From assembly GCA_937874455.1 (NCBI GenBank), contig CALNBE010000170.1, positions 1-20,761 on the forward strand: a DNA stretch of 20,761 bases. Reading direction: 5' to 3'. Numbering within the stretch: position 1 is the first letter of the stretch; each line of letters begins with the position of its first letter. Below are positions 7,356 through 14,313 of this stretch, piece by piece. The position numbers were made by a program, and so were the translations under genes. The notes under the pieces were generated by a model, which saw only the letters and a program-made list of their open reading frames with translations, ran no database searches and was not told the DNA's origin. The DNA comes from an uncultured Opitutia bacterium. GTDB lineage: Bacteria > Verrucomicrobiota > Verrucomicrobiia > Opitutales > UBA953.

Positions 7356-8087
7356 TCAATCCCGCCACACACCCGCCTCCACCAGCGCCTTGGTCGCCGC
7401 GCCATCCCAATCGCGATTGGCCGCCGGACTCGCCGGGCTCGGATGAATGATCCGGCACACGCGCACCGGCACTCCCGCCAGCGCCTCCACCGCCCTTTTC
7501 TCCGCGAAGCCGCCCACGCCGACGAGGAATTCCGGCTGCAGGATTTGCACCAGCTCGCGGAGGAAATCGTCGCACCGCGCGTTGATCCGCTCCAGCGTTT
7601 TCCTATCGAGTTGCTCGGGCGTCAGATTTTTCCCCAGTTTGGTGTCCTCCAGAAAAAGCAGCGGACAGTAGTTGTGCACGTAATGCCCGGCGAAAAATTC
7701 CTCCGCAGTGCCGAAGCGCCGGGCAAACAAGCCCCAGAGCCGCCGCCCGCTCACCTCCGAACGCGCGCAGCCAAAGCCGTCCACCGGCTTCTTCGGATGC
7801 TCCCGCGCGGGTTTTCCCACCAGACCAAAGAGTCCGAGGAAATTTCGCACCGCCTCGATTTCCCCAAACGGCACACCCGTCTGCGCCATGCCAAACGGGC
7901 CGGGATTCATGCCGAGAAAAACCACCCGCTTCCGTCCGTCCGCGTAGCGGCGCAAATACGCCTCGTGCATTTCCCAAGCATAATCGAGCGGGTTGTAAAC
8001 GTAGGCCACCGGCGGCCCGAAGGAAATTTCCTCCAGGTCGGAGGAAAGTTGGCGGGTGGCGGCAATCAGGGCGTCGGCGCAGGACAT
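7356..8087 (-). CDS. SMUG1-type uracil-DNA glycosylase
   Basis: A 243-residue enzyme that removes uracil (and in relatives hydroxymethyluracil) from DNA to begin base-excision repair. Active-site motif 1 is GMNPGPFGMAQTGVPFGE (59-76), the SMUG1 signature with N61. The leucine/intercalation motif HPSPASPAAN (215-224) carries the catalytic-loop H215. The uracil-recognition Asn is probably N139 in HNYCPLLF. Residues 100-120 (PVDGFGCARSEVSGRRLWG) also fit the family. The longer frame up to 8249 adds 54 arginine-rich residues that read through the intergenic gap and are rejected; ATG 8087 gives a normal SMUG1 length. Bacterial SMUG1 proteins are patchily distributed and some are thought to have spread by transfer, but codon use here matches the neighbours. 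It is followed by the Minf_1886-type gene. Confidence 0.92.
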   Translation of the reverse strand: MSCADALIAATRQLSSDLEEISFGPPVAYVYNPLDYAWEMHEAYLRRYADGRKRVVFLGMNPGPFGMAQTGVPFGEIEAVRNFLGLFGLVGKPAREHPKKPVDGFGCARSEVSGRRLWGLFARRFGTAEEFFAGHYVHNYCPLLFLEDTKLGKNLTPEQLDRKTLERINARCDDFLRELVQILQPEFLVGVGGFAEKRAVEALAGVPVRVCRIIHPSPASPAANRDWDGAATKALVEAGVWRD

Positions 8088-8182
8088 GCGCGCACCATGG
8101 GCAATCCGCCGCAAAGGAAAATCCCAAAAGAAAAAGACGGCCCGCCGCCGCCCTGTTTTTCCCCGGAAAAGATGCCGCCGAC

Positions 8183-8569
8183 TCAGTCGATGGCTTCGCG
8201 CTGCACCGAGAGCACTTTCAGTTTGCGGACGCCGCCCGGCATCGGCCATTCGACGATTTCGCCGACGCGATAACCCAGCAACGCGGTGGCCACCGGCGCG
8301 AGCACCGAAAGACGCTGCCGGTCGGGATCGGCCTTGTTGGGCAGCACCAACACGTATTCATCCTGCGACTCGTCGTCCATGTCCTGCACCGTGACCCGGC
8401 TGTTCAGGGCGACCACATCCGCGGGCAGATCGGCGTCGGCAAAGACTTTTGCCTGCTCCAGTTCCTCGCGAAGTTTTTTGAAAGAGGGATTGTTGCGGTC
8501 AACCGATCCTAGCAAATGGCGCAGGGCCATGTTGTCGCTTTCCGTCAGGCAGATAACTTTGGTTGTCAT
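8183..8569 (-). CDS. Rnk-like / GreA-GreB C-terminal domain protein
   Basis: A 128-residue protein built like Rnk (regulator of nucleoside diphosphate kinase), which resembles GreA/GreB but has only a short helical hairpin. Residues about 14-42 make the short coiled part (LGSVDRNNPSFKKLREELEQ). The FKBP-like C-terminal GreA/B domain spans about 48-125: LPADVVALNSRVTVQDM, then LSVLAPVATALLGYRVGEIVEWPMPGG (88-113). Rnk-type proteins bind RNA polymerase near the secondary channel; without the long acidic coiled coil, transcript cleavage like that of GreA is not expected. Start ATG 8569 fits the family; the longer frame to 8695 adds a basic, proline-rich stretch that looks non-coding. A 338-bp gap separates it from lolD, so it may have its own promoter. 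Many annotations would simply call it a GreA/GreB family elongation factor. Confidence 0.88.
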   Translation of the reverse strand: MTTKVICLTESDNMALRHLLGSVDRNNPSFKKLREELEQAKVFADADLPADVVALNSRVTVQDMDDESQDEYVLVLPNKADPDRQRLSVLAPVATALLGYRVGEIVEWPMPGGVRKLKVLSVQREAID

Positions 8570-8907
8570 GATTGATTTTGGTTCGAAGTGAAAAGTAAGC
8601 TCCATGACGGAGCGGTGATGAAAAGGTGGCGGAGGAAATTCCGCAAACAGGCCGACAAGGCAAAGGCGGGGAAACGGCGTTTTTCGCCGTGGCAAACAAA
8701 GCGGGGCTGGTTTCCCGGTGTCCTTTCAGGCGCGCCGGTTCAATTCAACCTTTATGCGCGCCAAACAGCAACACCGGGAAAACCCGGGAAGATTCCGGGC
8801 AATCGTCGGTGCTGGCAGCAAATCAATTCTGGCTGGCGCGATCGCATAATTTGCCCGCCTGTCTGCCACAATTCCAACGAAGGGTCAAGGCCCGAGCCCG
8901 GCCGACT
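8570..8907. other. 338-bp intergenic region between lolD and the Rnk-like gene
   Basis: The longest gap in the window. It contains two small perfect hairpins (8674-8690 and 8774-8787) and one GCGGAGGAA word at 8629-8637, within GCGGA-GGAAAT-TCCGC, itself a 5-bp inverted repeat. No convincing small ORF, tRNA or clear -35/-10 pair is visible. It probably holds the 3' end of the lolCD transcript and the promoter and leader of the Rnk-like gene. An antisense-type plus-strand frame crosses it but has no coding character. Confidence 0.6.
8674..8690 (-). terminator. Possible weak terminator downstream of lolD
   Basis: ACGGCG, a 5-base T loop, and CGCCGT form a perfect 6-bp stem. On the minus strand it is followed by only three T residues, and it lies about 220 bp after the lolD stop. 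A second 5-bp hairpin (CCGGG-AAAA-CCCGG) is at 8774-8787. Either could end the lolCD message or sit in the leader of the Rnk-like gene. Confidence 0.3.
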
Positions 8908-9618
8908 TCATTCCGCCGCCAACTGCAAACCGCCGTGCTGCAAAAGAAAACAGCGGCCGGCCTGCCGCGCAAAATCCATGTTGTGCGTTACCAGCACCAG
9001 CGCGACCCTTTCCTCCGCAGTCAATTGCTTCAGGAGCTGCATGACCTCCTGCCCGGTGCGCTCATCGAGGTTGCCCGTCGGCTCGTCGGCCAAAACCAGT
9101 TTCGGCTGGTTCACCAAAGCCCGCGCCACCGCCACGCGCTGGCACTCGCCGCCGGACATTTGCGAGGGCAGATGCCGCAGCCGCTCGGCCAACCCGACGC
9201 GCTTCAGCAAAAATTCCGCCTGCTCGCGCACCTCGCCTTTTTTCCTTCCGGCGATTTGCCCGGCCAGCACCACGTTTTCCAGTGCCGTCAACTCCGGCAC
9301 CAAATGATAAGCCTGGAAAACATAGCCCAACCAGCGGGCGCGGCGGTTGGCCAAAAAGCCGTTGCTTCGTCCGCTCACTCGTTCGCCGTTCCAGTACAAT
9401 TCTCCCGCGCCGGCCTTGTCCAGTCCGCCGAGAATTTGCAGCAGGGTGGTTTTGCCCGAACCGGACTCGCCGCGAATGCTGGCAAATTCTCCCGCGCGGA
9501 TTTCCAGTGAGATGCGGTGCAAAACCTCCAGCGGCCCACGGGGCGTTTTGAACGCCTTGGAAATTTCCTTTGCCGCCAGCACCAGCGGGACAGTTTGTTC
9601 TGTGGCGTTATCCGGCAT
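8908..9618 (-). CDS. lolD: LolD-type ABC transporter ATPase
   Basis: A 236-residue ATPase of the LolD/MacB-B type. Walker A is GESGSGKTT (50-58), the Q-loop is FQ at 101-102, the signature is MSGGECQR (154-161), Walker B is LVLADEP (174-180) with D-loop GNLD, and the H-loop is H212 in VTHN. The ENVVLAG stretch (114-120) after the Q-loop is typical of the LolD group. With the FtsX-type permease encoded directly upstream it should form an inner-membrane complex that extracts lipoproteins for outer-membrane delivery. The ATG at 9618 lies inside the last codons of the permease gene (11-bp overlap), implying translational coupling. A short N-terminal extension (about 1-12) precedes the first strand. 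MacB-like export of another lipidic substrate cannot be excluded. Confidence 0.93.
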   Translation of the reverse strand: MPDNATEQTVPLVLAAKEISKAFKTPRGPLEVLHRISLEIRAGEFASIRGESGSGKTTLLQILGGLDKAGAGELYWNGERVSGRSNGFLANRRARWLGYVFQAYHLVPELTALENVVLAGQIAGRKKGEVREQAEFLLKRVGLAERLRHLPSQMSGGECQRVAVARALVNQPKLVLADEPTGNLDERTGQEVMQLLKQLTAEERVALVLVTHNMDFARQAGRCFLLQHGGLQLAAE

Positions 9619-10855
9619 CGCGCATGGCCTCCGAGGGTTTCCTTCGCGCCGCCCAGAGTGCGGGCAGCAGCGAGGCGAACGTCATCAAAACCACCGTCAG
9701 CACACCGGCGTTGATGAAGTCGTAAAGGTTGTAGTGCAACGGCACGCTGTCGAAACGGTATTGTTTGATCAGCCTTTCCTCCGCGCCCATCAGCACCACA
9801 ATGTCTTGGCGGAAATACAATATGAGAAAGGTCATCCCCACACCCAGCGCAAAACCAACAAGCCCAATGAGCACGCCCTGAGTGAGAAAAAGTTGAAGAA
9901 TCTGGCGCGGCCTCGCACCCAATGCGCCGAATAGCCCGATTTCCTTTGTCCGCCGCACTACTTGGCTAAACAAAGTGCTGCCGATGGAAAACGAGGCCAC
10001 CAGCGTGATGATGAACATCAGGAGAAACAGCATTTGCTTCTCCATCGCGACGGCTTCGAGGAAAAACTTGTTCACCTCCGTCCACGGATAGCTCGCGATG
10101 TCGCGCGGCAGCCGGCTGTTCAACTTCTCCGCAAAAACCGCCGCCTGCTCGTGATCCTTGAGCTTCAAATGAATTTTCGTCGCGGTGTCCGGCGGCAGGA
10201 GAAACAGCTCCCGTCCAGTGCGCAAAGTGACAAACAGCGCGTTTTCGTCCACGTCCTTGAATCCGGTTTTGATCAGGCCGCAGACCTCCAATTCCTTGGG
10301 CAAAGGAACTTTTTCCCCCTCAATCGCTTGGGCCAGCCGGGCGGGTGACTGGATGGTGATGCGCGCACCCGGCACAACGCCCAGCCGCCAGGCGAGCCAC
10401 CAGCCCATGATCACCCGCTCGTCATCCAAGTCATCCAGATCGCCTTTGGATTCCCACGTGAAATCCCGGTACAGGTAGTCCGCCATCGGCGTGACCGCGC
10501 CTTCCCGCTCCACGTCGATAGCGCGCACGCCGAGAAACCGCAGGTCGTTTTCGCTGACCTGCAAAACCACTCCGCCCTCCAAATAAGCCGCCGCGGCGGC
10601 GACATCCGGCAACGCCTCCAGCCCTTTCACCGTTTCCGCCACATCCTCCAGCGGATTTCCGGATCGCTCGATCACCACATCGCCCACCGCCTCGCGATTC
10701 CGTTTCCGATGCTCCTCGCCAAAACTGTTCATCACCGTCTGCACCACCAGCAGCGCGGTCACGCCGCACATCACTCCCATGATCGACACGAAGGCGAAGA
10801 CGGGAAAACGGCGCGGCGGAAAAAGCTGCTTGAGTGCAAGGACGAAGGGCCACAT
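9608..10855 (-). CDS. LolC/LolE-type (FtsX-like) ABC permease
   Basis: A 415-residue permease with the LolC/E fold: a short cytoplasmic start, TM1 at about 17-41 (PVFAFVSIMGVMCGVTALLVV), a large periplasmic domain (about 45-275), then three C-terminal helices (MLFLLMFIITLVASFSIGS; QGVLIGLVGFALGVGMTFLIL; AGVLTVVLMTFASLLPALWA). Between the second and third helices of the domain is the FtsX-family cytoplasmic element VVRRTKEIGLFGALGARPRQIL. It partners with LolD, whose start overlaps its stop, in lipoprotein release from the inner membrane. Only one permease gene is present, so the complex may be a homodimer or use a second permease encoded elsewhere; LolC versus LolE cannot be decided. It starts 39 bp after the lysS stop and may be cotranscribed with it. 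No Shine-Dalgarno: TTTCCTCCGCCG directly precedes the ATG. Confidence 0.9.
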   Translation of the reverse strand: MWPFVLALKQLFPPRRFPVFAFVSIMGVMCGVTALLVVQTVMNSFGEEHRKRNREAVGDVVIERSGNPLEDVAETVKGLEALPDVAAAAAYLEGGVVLQVSENDLRFLGVRAIDVEREGAVTPMADYLYRDFTWESKGDLDDLDDERVIMGWWLAWRLGVVPGARITIQSPARLAQAIEGEKVPLPKELEVCGLIKTGFKDVDENALFVTLRTGRELFLLPPDTATKIHLKLKDHEQAAVFAEKLNSRLPRDIASYPWTEVNKFFLEAVAMEKQMLFLLMFIITLVASFSIGSTLFSQVVRRTKEIGLFGALGARPRQILQLFLTQGVLIGLVGFALGVGMTFLILYFRQDIVVLMGAEERLIKQYRFDSVPLHYNLYDFINAGVLTVVLMTFASLLPALWAARRKPSEAMRDAG

Positions 10856-10894
10856 CGGCGGAGGAAATTTTCGCGAAGGAAAATGGGGCGCGGC

Positions 10895-12406
10895 TTATTT
10901 TTTCTCCGCGCCCTCGGGCCGGAGCGTCGGGAAAAGAATGGTGTCGCGAATGTTGGCCGCGCCAGTGAGCAGGATCACCAGGCGGTCAATGCCGATGCCC
11001 ATGCCACCCGCCGGAGGCATGCCGTGCTCCAGCGCCTCCAGGAAATCGGTGTCGATTTTTTGCACGTCCTCCCCGGCCTGGGCTTCCAGCATTTCACGCT
11101 GCACTAGGGGATCGTTTTGCTCCGAGTAAGCGGGCGCGATTTCCTGGCCGTTGATGCACAATTCAAAGACATCCAGCGTGCCGGTGTCCTGCTGGTTGAT
11201 CTTGGCCAGCGGACACAATTCCTTCGGGATGTGCGTGACGAAAGTCGGCTGGATCAGGGTCGGCTCGATCAGTTTTTCAAACACCTCGTTGGTGACTTCA
11301 AAGTCGTGCCAGTCCTCGCGCGGTTCCAGCAGGCCAAGCTTGTCTTTGCAGAAGGCAATTTTCTCCGCCTTGGAGCGGGAAAACCAGTCGGCGTCGCCGG
11401 TTTTTTCGATGACCAAATCCTTGTAGGTGGCCTCGCGCCAGGCACCGCCCAGCTCGATTTCCACGCCGTCGTAGCGTGTGATCTTGGTGGTGCCAAGCAC
11501 CGTCCGGCAAATGTGCTGCACCAGACTGTGCACCAGCTCCATCATCCCCCGGTAATCCGAGTAGGCCTGGTACACCTCCAGCATGGTGAACTCGGGATTG
11601 TGACGGCGGGAGAGCCCTTCGTTGCGGAAAACGCGCCCCAGCTCGAACACCCGGTCAAAGCCGCCGACCAAGCAGCGCTTCAGGTGCAACTCCAGCGCGA
11701 TGCGGAGGAAAAAATCGCAGCTCAGCGCGTTGAAATGGGTGACAAACGGCCGCGCCGCCGCGCCGCCTGCGATGGCGTGCAGCGAGGGGGTTTCCACTTC
11801 AAGGAAATCCCTCCCCCACAGGAACTGGCGGATGGCCGCGATAATTTTGCTCCGCGTCACCAGCCGCTGGCGGGATTCCTCGTTGATGATCAGGTCGAGG
11901 TAGCGCTGGCGGTAAATCTGCTCGTTGTCGGTAAGCCCGTGCCATTTTTCCGGCAGCGGCCGGAGCGCCTTGGCCACCAGTCCATAGTCCTTCGCCCGCA
12001 CCGTCACCTCGCCGGTCGAGGTGCGGAACAAATGCCCGCGCACGCCGACGAAGTCCCCGATGTCGATCATCTTTTTGAAATGCGTGTTGTAGCGCTCCGC
12101 CCCCACCTCGTCGCGGGTGACATAAATTTGGATGACGCCGTCGCGGTCGAGAATTTTCAAAAAGCTCGCCTTGCCCATGATGCGGATGGTCATCACCCGC
12201 CCGGCCACGGAAACCTCCGGCCCTTCCGGCTGGTGCTCGGCGCCTTCCACGGCGGCGGGCATCAACTCCAAGCATTGTTTCGAGGTGTGCGTCTGTTCCC
12301 AGTTGTTCCGAAAGGGATCCTCACCCCCGGCGCGCAACTGGGAGAGCTTTTCTTTGCGGACGGCGTAAAGATCGTGCGAGATGGCGTTGAGATTCGTTTC
12401 GCTCAT
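10895..12406 (-). CDS. lysS: Lysyl-tRNA synthetase, class II
   Basis: A 503-residue class II LysRS that charges tRNA-Lys in the cytoplasm. The N-terminal OB-fold anticodon-binding domain spans about 63-150 (VSVAGRVMTIRIMGKASF). Motif 1 is around FLEVETPSLH (201-210) with GGAAARPF; motif 2 includes FRNEG (260-264) to HNPEFTMLEVYQAY; motif 3 is GMGIGIDRL (468-476). Against my memory of E. coli LysU, the lysine-site Glu and Tyr of motif 2 are kept, but the NGF of the NGFSE loop reads PAY here (APAYSE, 424-429). ATG 12406 gives the usual length and N-terminus. An in-frame ATG at 12580 with a clear GGAGG six bases upstream would add 58 residues; that extension has no LysRS resemblance and contains a dyad and repeat word, so it was not used. 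The gene is divergent from the PpiD-like gene. Confidence 0.95.
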   Translation of the reverse strand: MSETNLNAISHDLYAVRKEKLSQLRAGGEDPFRNNWEQTHTSKQCLELMPAAVEGAEHQPEGPEVSVAGRVMTIRIMGKASFLKILDRDGVIQIYVTRDEVGAERYNTHFKKMIDIGDFVGVRGHLFRTSTGEVTVRAKDYGLVAKALRPLPEKWHGLTDNEQIYRQRYLDLIINEESRQRLVTRSKIIAAIRQFLWGRDFLEVETPSLHAIAGGAAARPFVTHFNALSCDFFLRIALELHLKRCLVGGFDRVFELGRVFRNEGLSRRHNPEFTMLEVYQAYSDYRGMMELVHSLVQHICRTVLGTTKITRYDGVEIELGGAWREATYKDLVIEKTGDADWFSRSKAEKIAFCKDKLGLLEPREDWHDFEVTNEVFEKLIEPTLIQPTFVTHIPKELCPLAKINQQDTGTLDVFELCINGQEIAPAYSEQNDPLVQREMLEAQAGEDVQKIDTDFLEALEHGMPPAGGMGIGIDRLVILLTGAANIRDTILFPTLRPEGAEKK

Positions 12407-12451
12407 AATTGCAGAAGGCGGAAACCCTGTCCGGCACGCGGCTTGAGGCAA

Positions 12452-12468
12452 GGGAAAAGGGATTTCCC
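12452..12468. repeat. Short inverted repeat in the lysS leader
   Basis: GGGAAA (12452-12457), five bases, TTTCCC (12463-12468), followed directly by TCCGG. It closely matches the element at 1742-1756 (same GGGAAAAG start and ATTTCCCTCCG end, differing mainly by two inserted G). It lies 46 bp upstream of the lysS ATG, so it may be in the leader RNA or may be an interspersed palindrome. Confidence 0.45.
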
Positions 12469-12479
12469 TCCGGGGCGAT

Positions 12480-12498
12480 TTCCGGTGGCCCACCGGAA
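12480..12498. promoter_or_regulatory. Perfect 19-bp dyad between lysS and the PpiD-like gene
   Basis: TTCCGGTGG, a single central C, and CCACCGGAA form a perfect 9-bp inverted repeat at 12480-12498, 73 bp upstream of the lysS start and 100 bp upstream of the divergent gene. It could be an operator serving either promoter or, as a 7-bp stem with a 5-base loop, a leader hairpin of lysS. No regulator is encoded nearby. A TTCCTTTGC word (12500-12508) abuts it. The 192-bp gap shows no complete sigma-70-like promoter: a TTGACA at 12540-12545 lacks a partner -10. Confidence 0.45.
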
Positions 12499-12598
12499 TT
12501 TCCTTTGCGACAAAACCCCTTCGCGCCGACGATGAAACATTGACAGTGCGCACAACCTTCCAATCGTCACCCAACTTCATATTTATCCTCCCCTTTTC

Positions 12599-14236
12599 AT
12601 GATCACCTGGCTTCAGACTTCCTTCGGCAGACACCACAAACTGGTGCTCGGGCTTCTGCTCGGCGTCACCATCATTTCCTTCGTTTTCTTCGATGCCTGG
12701 AGCGGAGTCGGCAGCATGCGCGCCACCAAATTCCTCGGCGTGAATCTCAACAGCCCGCGGCAATTGGAGCGCTACTCCAACATTTTCGCCCTGCAATACG
12801 GGCAAGTGCCCCAAGGCAATTTCGGCTACACCGAAGAGGGGCAATTTCTGATCTTCAGCCTTCACCTCGCCGACACGCTGCAAATCCCCAACCCCAACAC
12901 CGCCCAGCTGCGCGAATTCCTCGGCACCATCTACGGTGGCCAGGAAAACATCGCCACCAAGGTCGCCGAGCAGGTGCAGGCGGCCTCGCGGATTTTCGGC
13001 GTCAATGAGCAGCAGGCCAAGTCCCGCCTCGAACAGGTTTACAACGACATCTGGCGACTCCAGCGCGCGGAGGAAATTCTCTCCGGTCCCGGCCATGCCC
13101 TGAACAGCGAGGCCGTTTCTTTGTGGAAGGAACGCAACACCGACTGGACCATTGAGGCCGCCTCGCTCGGCAGCGACAGCTTCCAACCGGCAATTCAGCC
13201 CACCGAGGAACAGCTGCAGACTTACTTCGAGAGCCACAAGCAAAGCTACGAGCTGCCACCCGAGGTCGCCCTCTCCTATGTGATTTTCCCCGCCGCCGAC
13301 GCCGCCGGTTTCGCCGCGCCTTCCGATGCCGAATTGCGCCAGTTCGCCATGGCCAACGCCCAGCAAATTGAGGGCTTCGATTTCACCAAAATCGACGAGA
13401 GCATCGCCGCGCACCGCGACGCCATTTTACAACGCTGGACTCAGGAGCAAACCGGCCTTCGCGCCGCCAGCGCCGCCTCCAACTTCCTCGCCGAAGAACT
13501 TCCCTTTGCCGAAAAAGCGGAGGAAAATCCCACCAGCGCTGAGATCGACCAAAAGCTGGCCGCGCGCCAGTTGCGCCGCGCGCCCATCCCGGCCTTCTCC
13601 AAAAACAATGTTCCGCAGGAGCTGCCCGTGCCCGCTGACATTTTGCGGCAGGGGCTGAATCTCTCCACCCTGCAGTGGCGTTCCGATGCCTTTGCCTTCG
13701 GCGACAAGGCGGTGGTGCTTTTCCATGAAAAAGCCACCCCCGCCCGTCTGCCCGAGCTAGCCGAAGTGCGCGCCCAAGTGGCCGCTGATTTCTCCGCTCA
13801 GGAACGCACCCGGCTCTTCGCCGAACATGTGGTGGCGCAGGGGAAAATACTGCGCGAAACCGTGGCACAGGGAGGCAAATTTGCCGAAACGGCCCAGTCC
13901 CTCGGCTTTGTCGTCAAGCCCTACCCGGCCTTCCGCATCGCCACAATGCCATCGGATTTCTACGGTGTCGCCGCGCAATTTTTCACCAGTCTGGCCGAGA
14001 CGCCGGTCGGCGGCGTCACGCCGCTGCTGCGCAACCAGCAATCGGCCACCTTTGTCCACGTGCTGCAAAAAACCGAGGCACCGTTGGGCGATTCGAATGC
14101 GGCGGAAATCGCCCAAATCCAAGCCGCGCTGGCCAGTCAAGCCGCGACCACCACTTGGCAGGGAAACCGCCAGCTGGGGACTTGGGGCGCGCGGCAGGAG
14201 GTGCTATTCCGGTTGCAAAATTCCTCCGCGCGCTAA
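12599..14236 (+). CDS. PpiD/SurA-like membrane-anchored periplasmic chaperone
   Basis: A 545-residue protein with a PpiD-like plan: short N-terminus MITWLQTSFGRHHK, one membrane anchor at about 15-31 (VLGLLLGVTIISFVFFD), then a long helical, Gln/Glu/Ala-rich periplasmic region resembling SurA_N/PpiD N-terminal domains (about 70-160, including NEQQAKSRLEQVYNDIWRL), and further segments to the end. The N-terminus and anchor plus the EEQLQTYFESHKQSYELPPEVALSY stretch resemble PpiD relatives. I do not see the GGDLG-type parvulin motif, so prolyl-isomerase activity is doubtful and a holdase role for exported proteins is more likely. Start ATG 12599 has no Shine-Dalgarno. The gene is monocistronic: divergent from lysS on the left and ended by the terminator at 14262-14301. 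The family call is moderate and rests on architecture. Confidence 0.8.
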   Translation: MITWLQTSFGRHHKLVLGLLLGVTIISFVFFDAWSGVGSMRATKFLGVNLNSPRQLERYSNIFALQYGQVPQGNFGYTEEGQFLIFSLHLADTLQIPNPNTAQLREFLGTIYGGQENIATKVAEQVQAASRIFGVNEQQAKSRLEQVYNDIWRLQRAEEILSGPGHALNSEAVSLWKERNTDWTIEAASLGSDSFQPAIQPTEEQLQTYFESHKQSYELPPEVALSYVIFPAADAAGFAAPSDAELRQFAMANAQQIEGFDFTKIDESIAAHRDAILQRWTQEQTGLRAASAASNFLAEELPFAEKAEENPTSAEIDQKLAARQLRRAPIPAFSKNNVPQELPVPADILRQGLNLSTLQWRSDAFAFGDKAVVLFHEKATPARLPELAEVRAQVAADFSAQERTRLFAEHVVAQGKILRETVAQGGKFAETAQSLGFVVKPYPAFRIATMPSDFYGVAAQFFTSLAETPVGGVTPLLRNQQSATFVHVLQKTEAPLGDSNAAEIAQIQAALASQAATTTWQGNRQLGTWGARQEVLFRLQNSSAR

Positions 14237-14261
14237 ATTCGCGCATCTGGATTCCTCCGAC

Positions 14262-14301
14262 AAAAACGGGCGGTGGCCAAAAAGCCATCGCCCGTTTTTT
14301 T
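14262..14301. terminator. Bidirectional Rho-independent terminator
   Basis: A 12-bp stem (14266-14277 with 14284-14295; one G-U wobble) closes a 6-base loop CAAAAA. It is extended by flanking A-T pairs and bounded by five A on the left and seven T on the right, so both strands read as stem plus T-run. It lies between the convergent PpiD-like gene (stop at 14236) and the DRTGG gene (stop at 14314) and should end both transcripts. Confidence 0.93.
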
Positions 14302-14313
14302 CTCCGCGTGCCG

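Noticed and set aside
5585..7450. A 621-codon plus-strand open frame across the CorC-type and Minf_1886 genes
   Set aside because: It crosses two recognised genes and their gap on the other strand and has the same Arg/His/Gln-rich antisense composition.
8838..8845. GCGATCGC, the cyanobacterial HIP1 octamer
   Set aside because: Only one copy was noticed in the window; chance occurrence in GC-rich DNA.
11117..12535. A 472-codon plus-strand open frame opposite lysS
   Set aside because: It is antisense to a complete LysRS with motifs 1-3; no domain is visible in the antisense product.
12540..12545. TTGACA as a -35 box for the PpiD-like gene
   Set aside because: No acceptable -10 lies 16-18 bases downstream, so it is not called as a promoter.
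12407..13414. N-terminal 336-residue extension of the lysS frame
   Set aside because: It is an open frame antisense to the PpiD-like gene; LysRS homology starts only at MSETNL. The nearer alternative at 12580 is kept as a finding.
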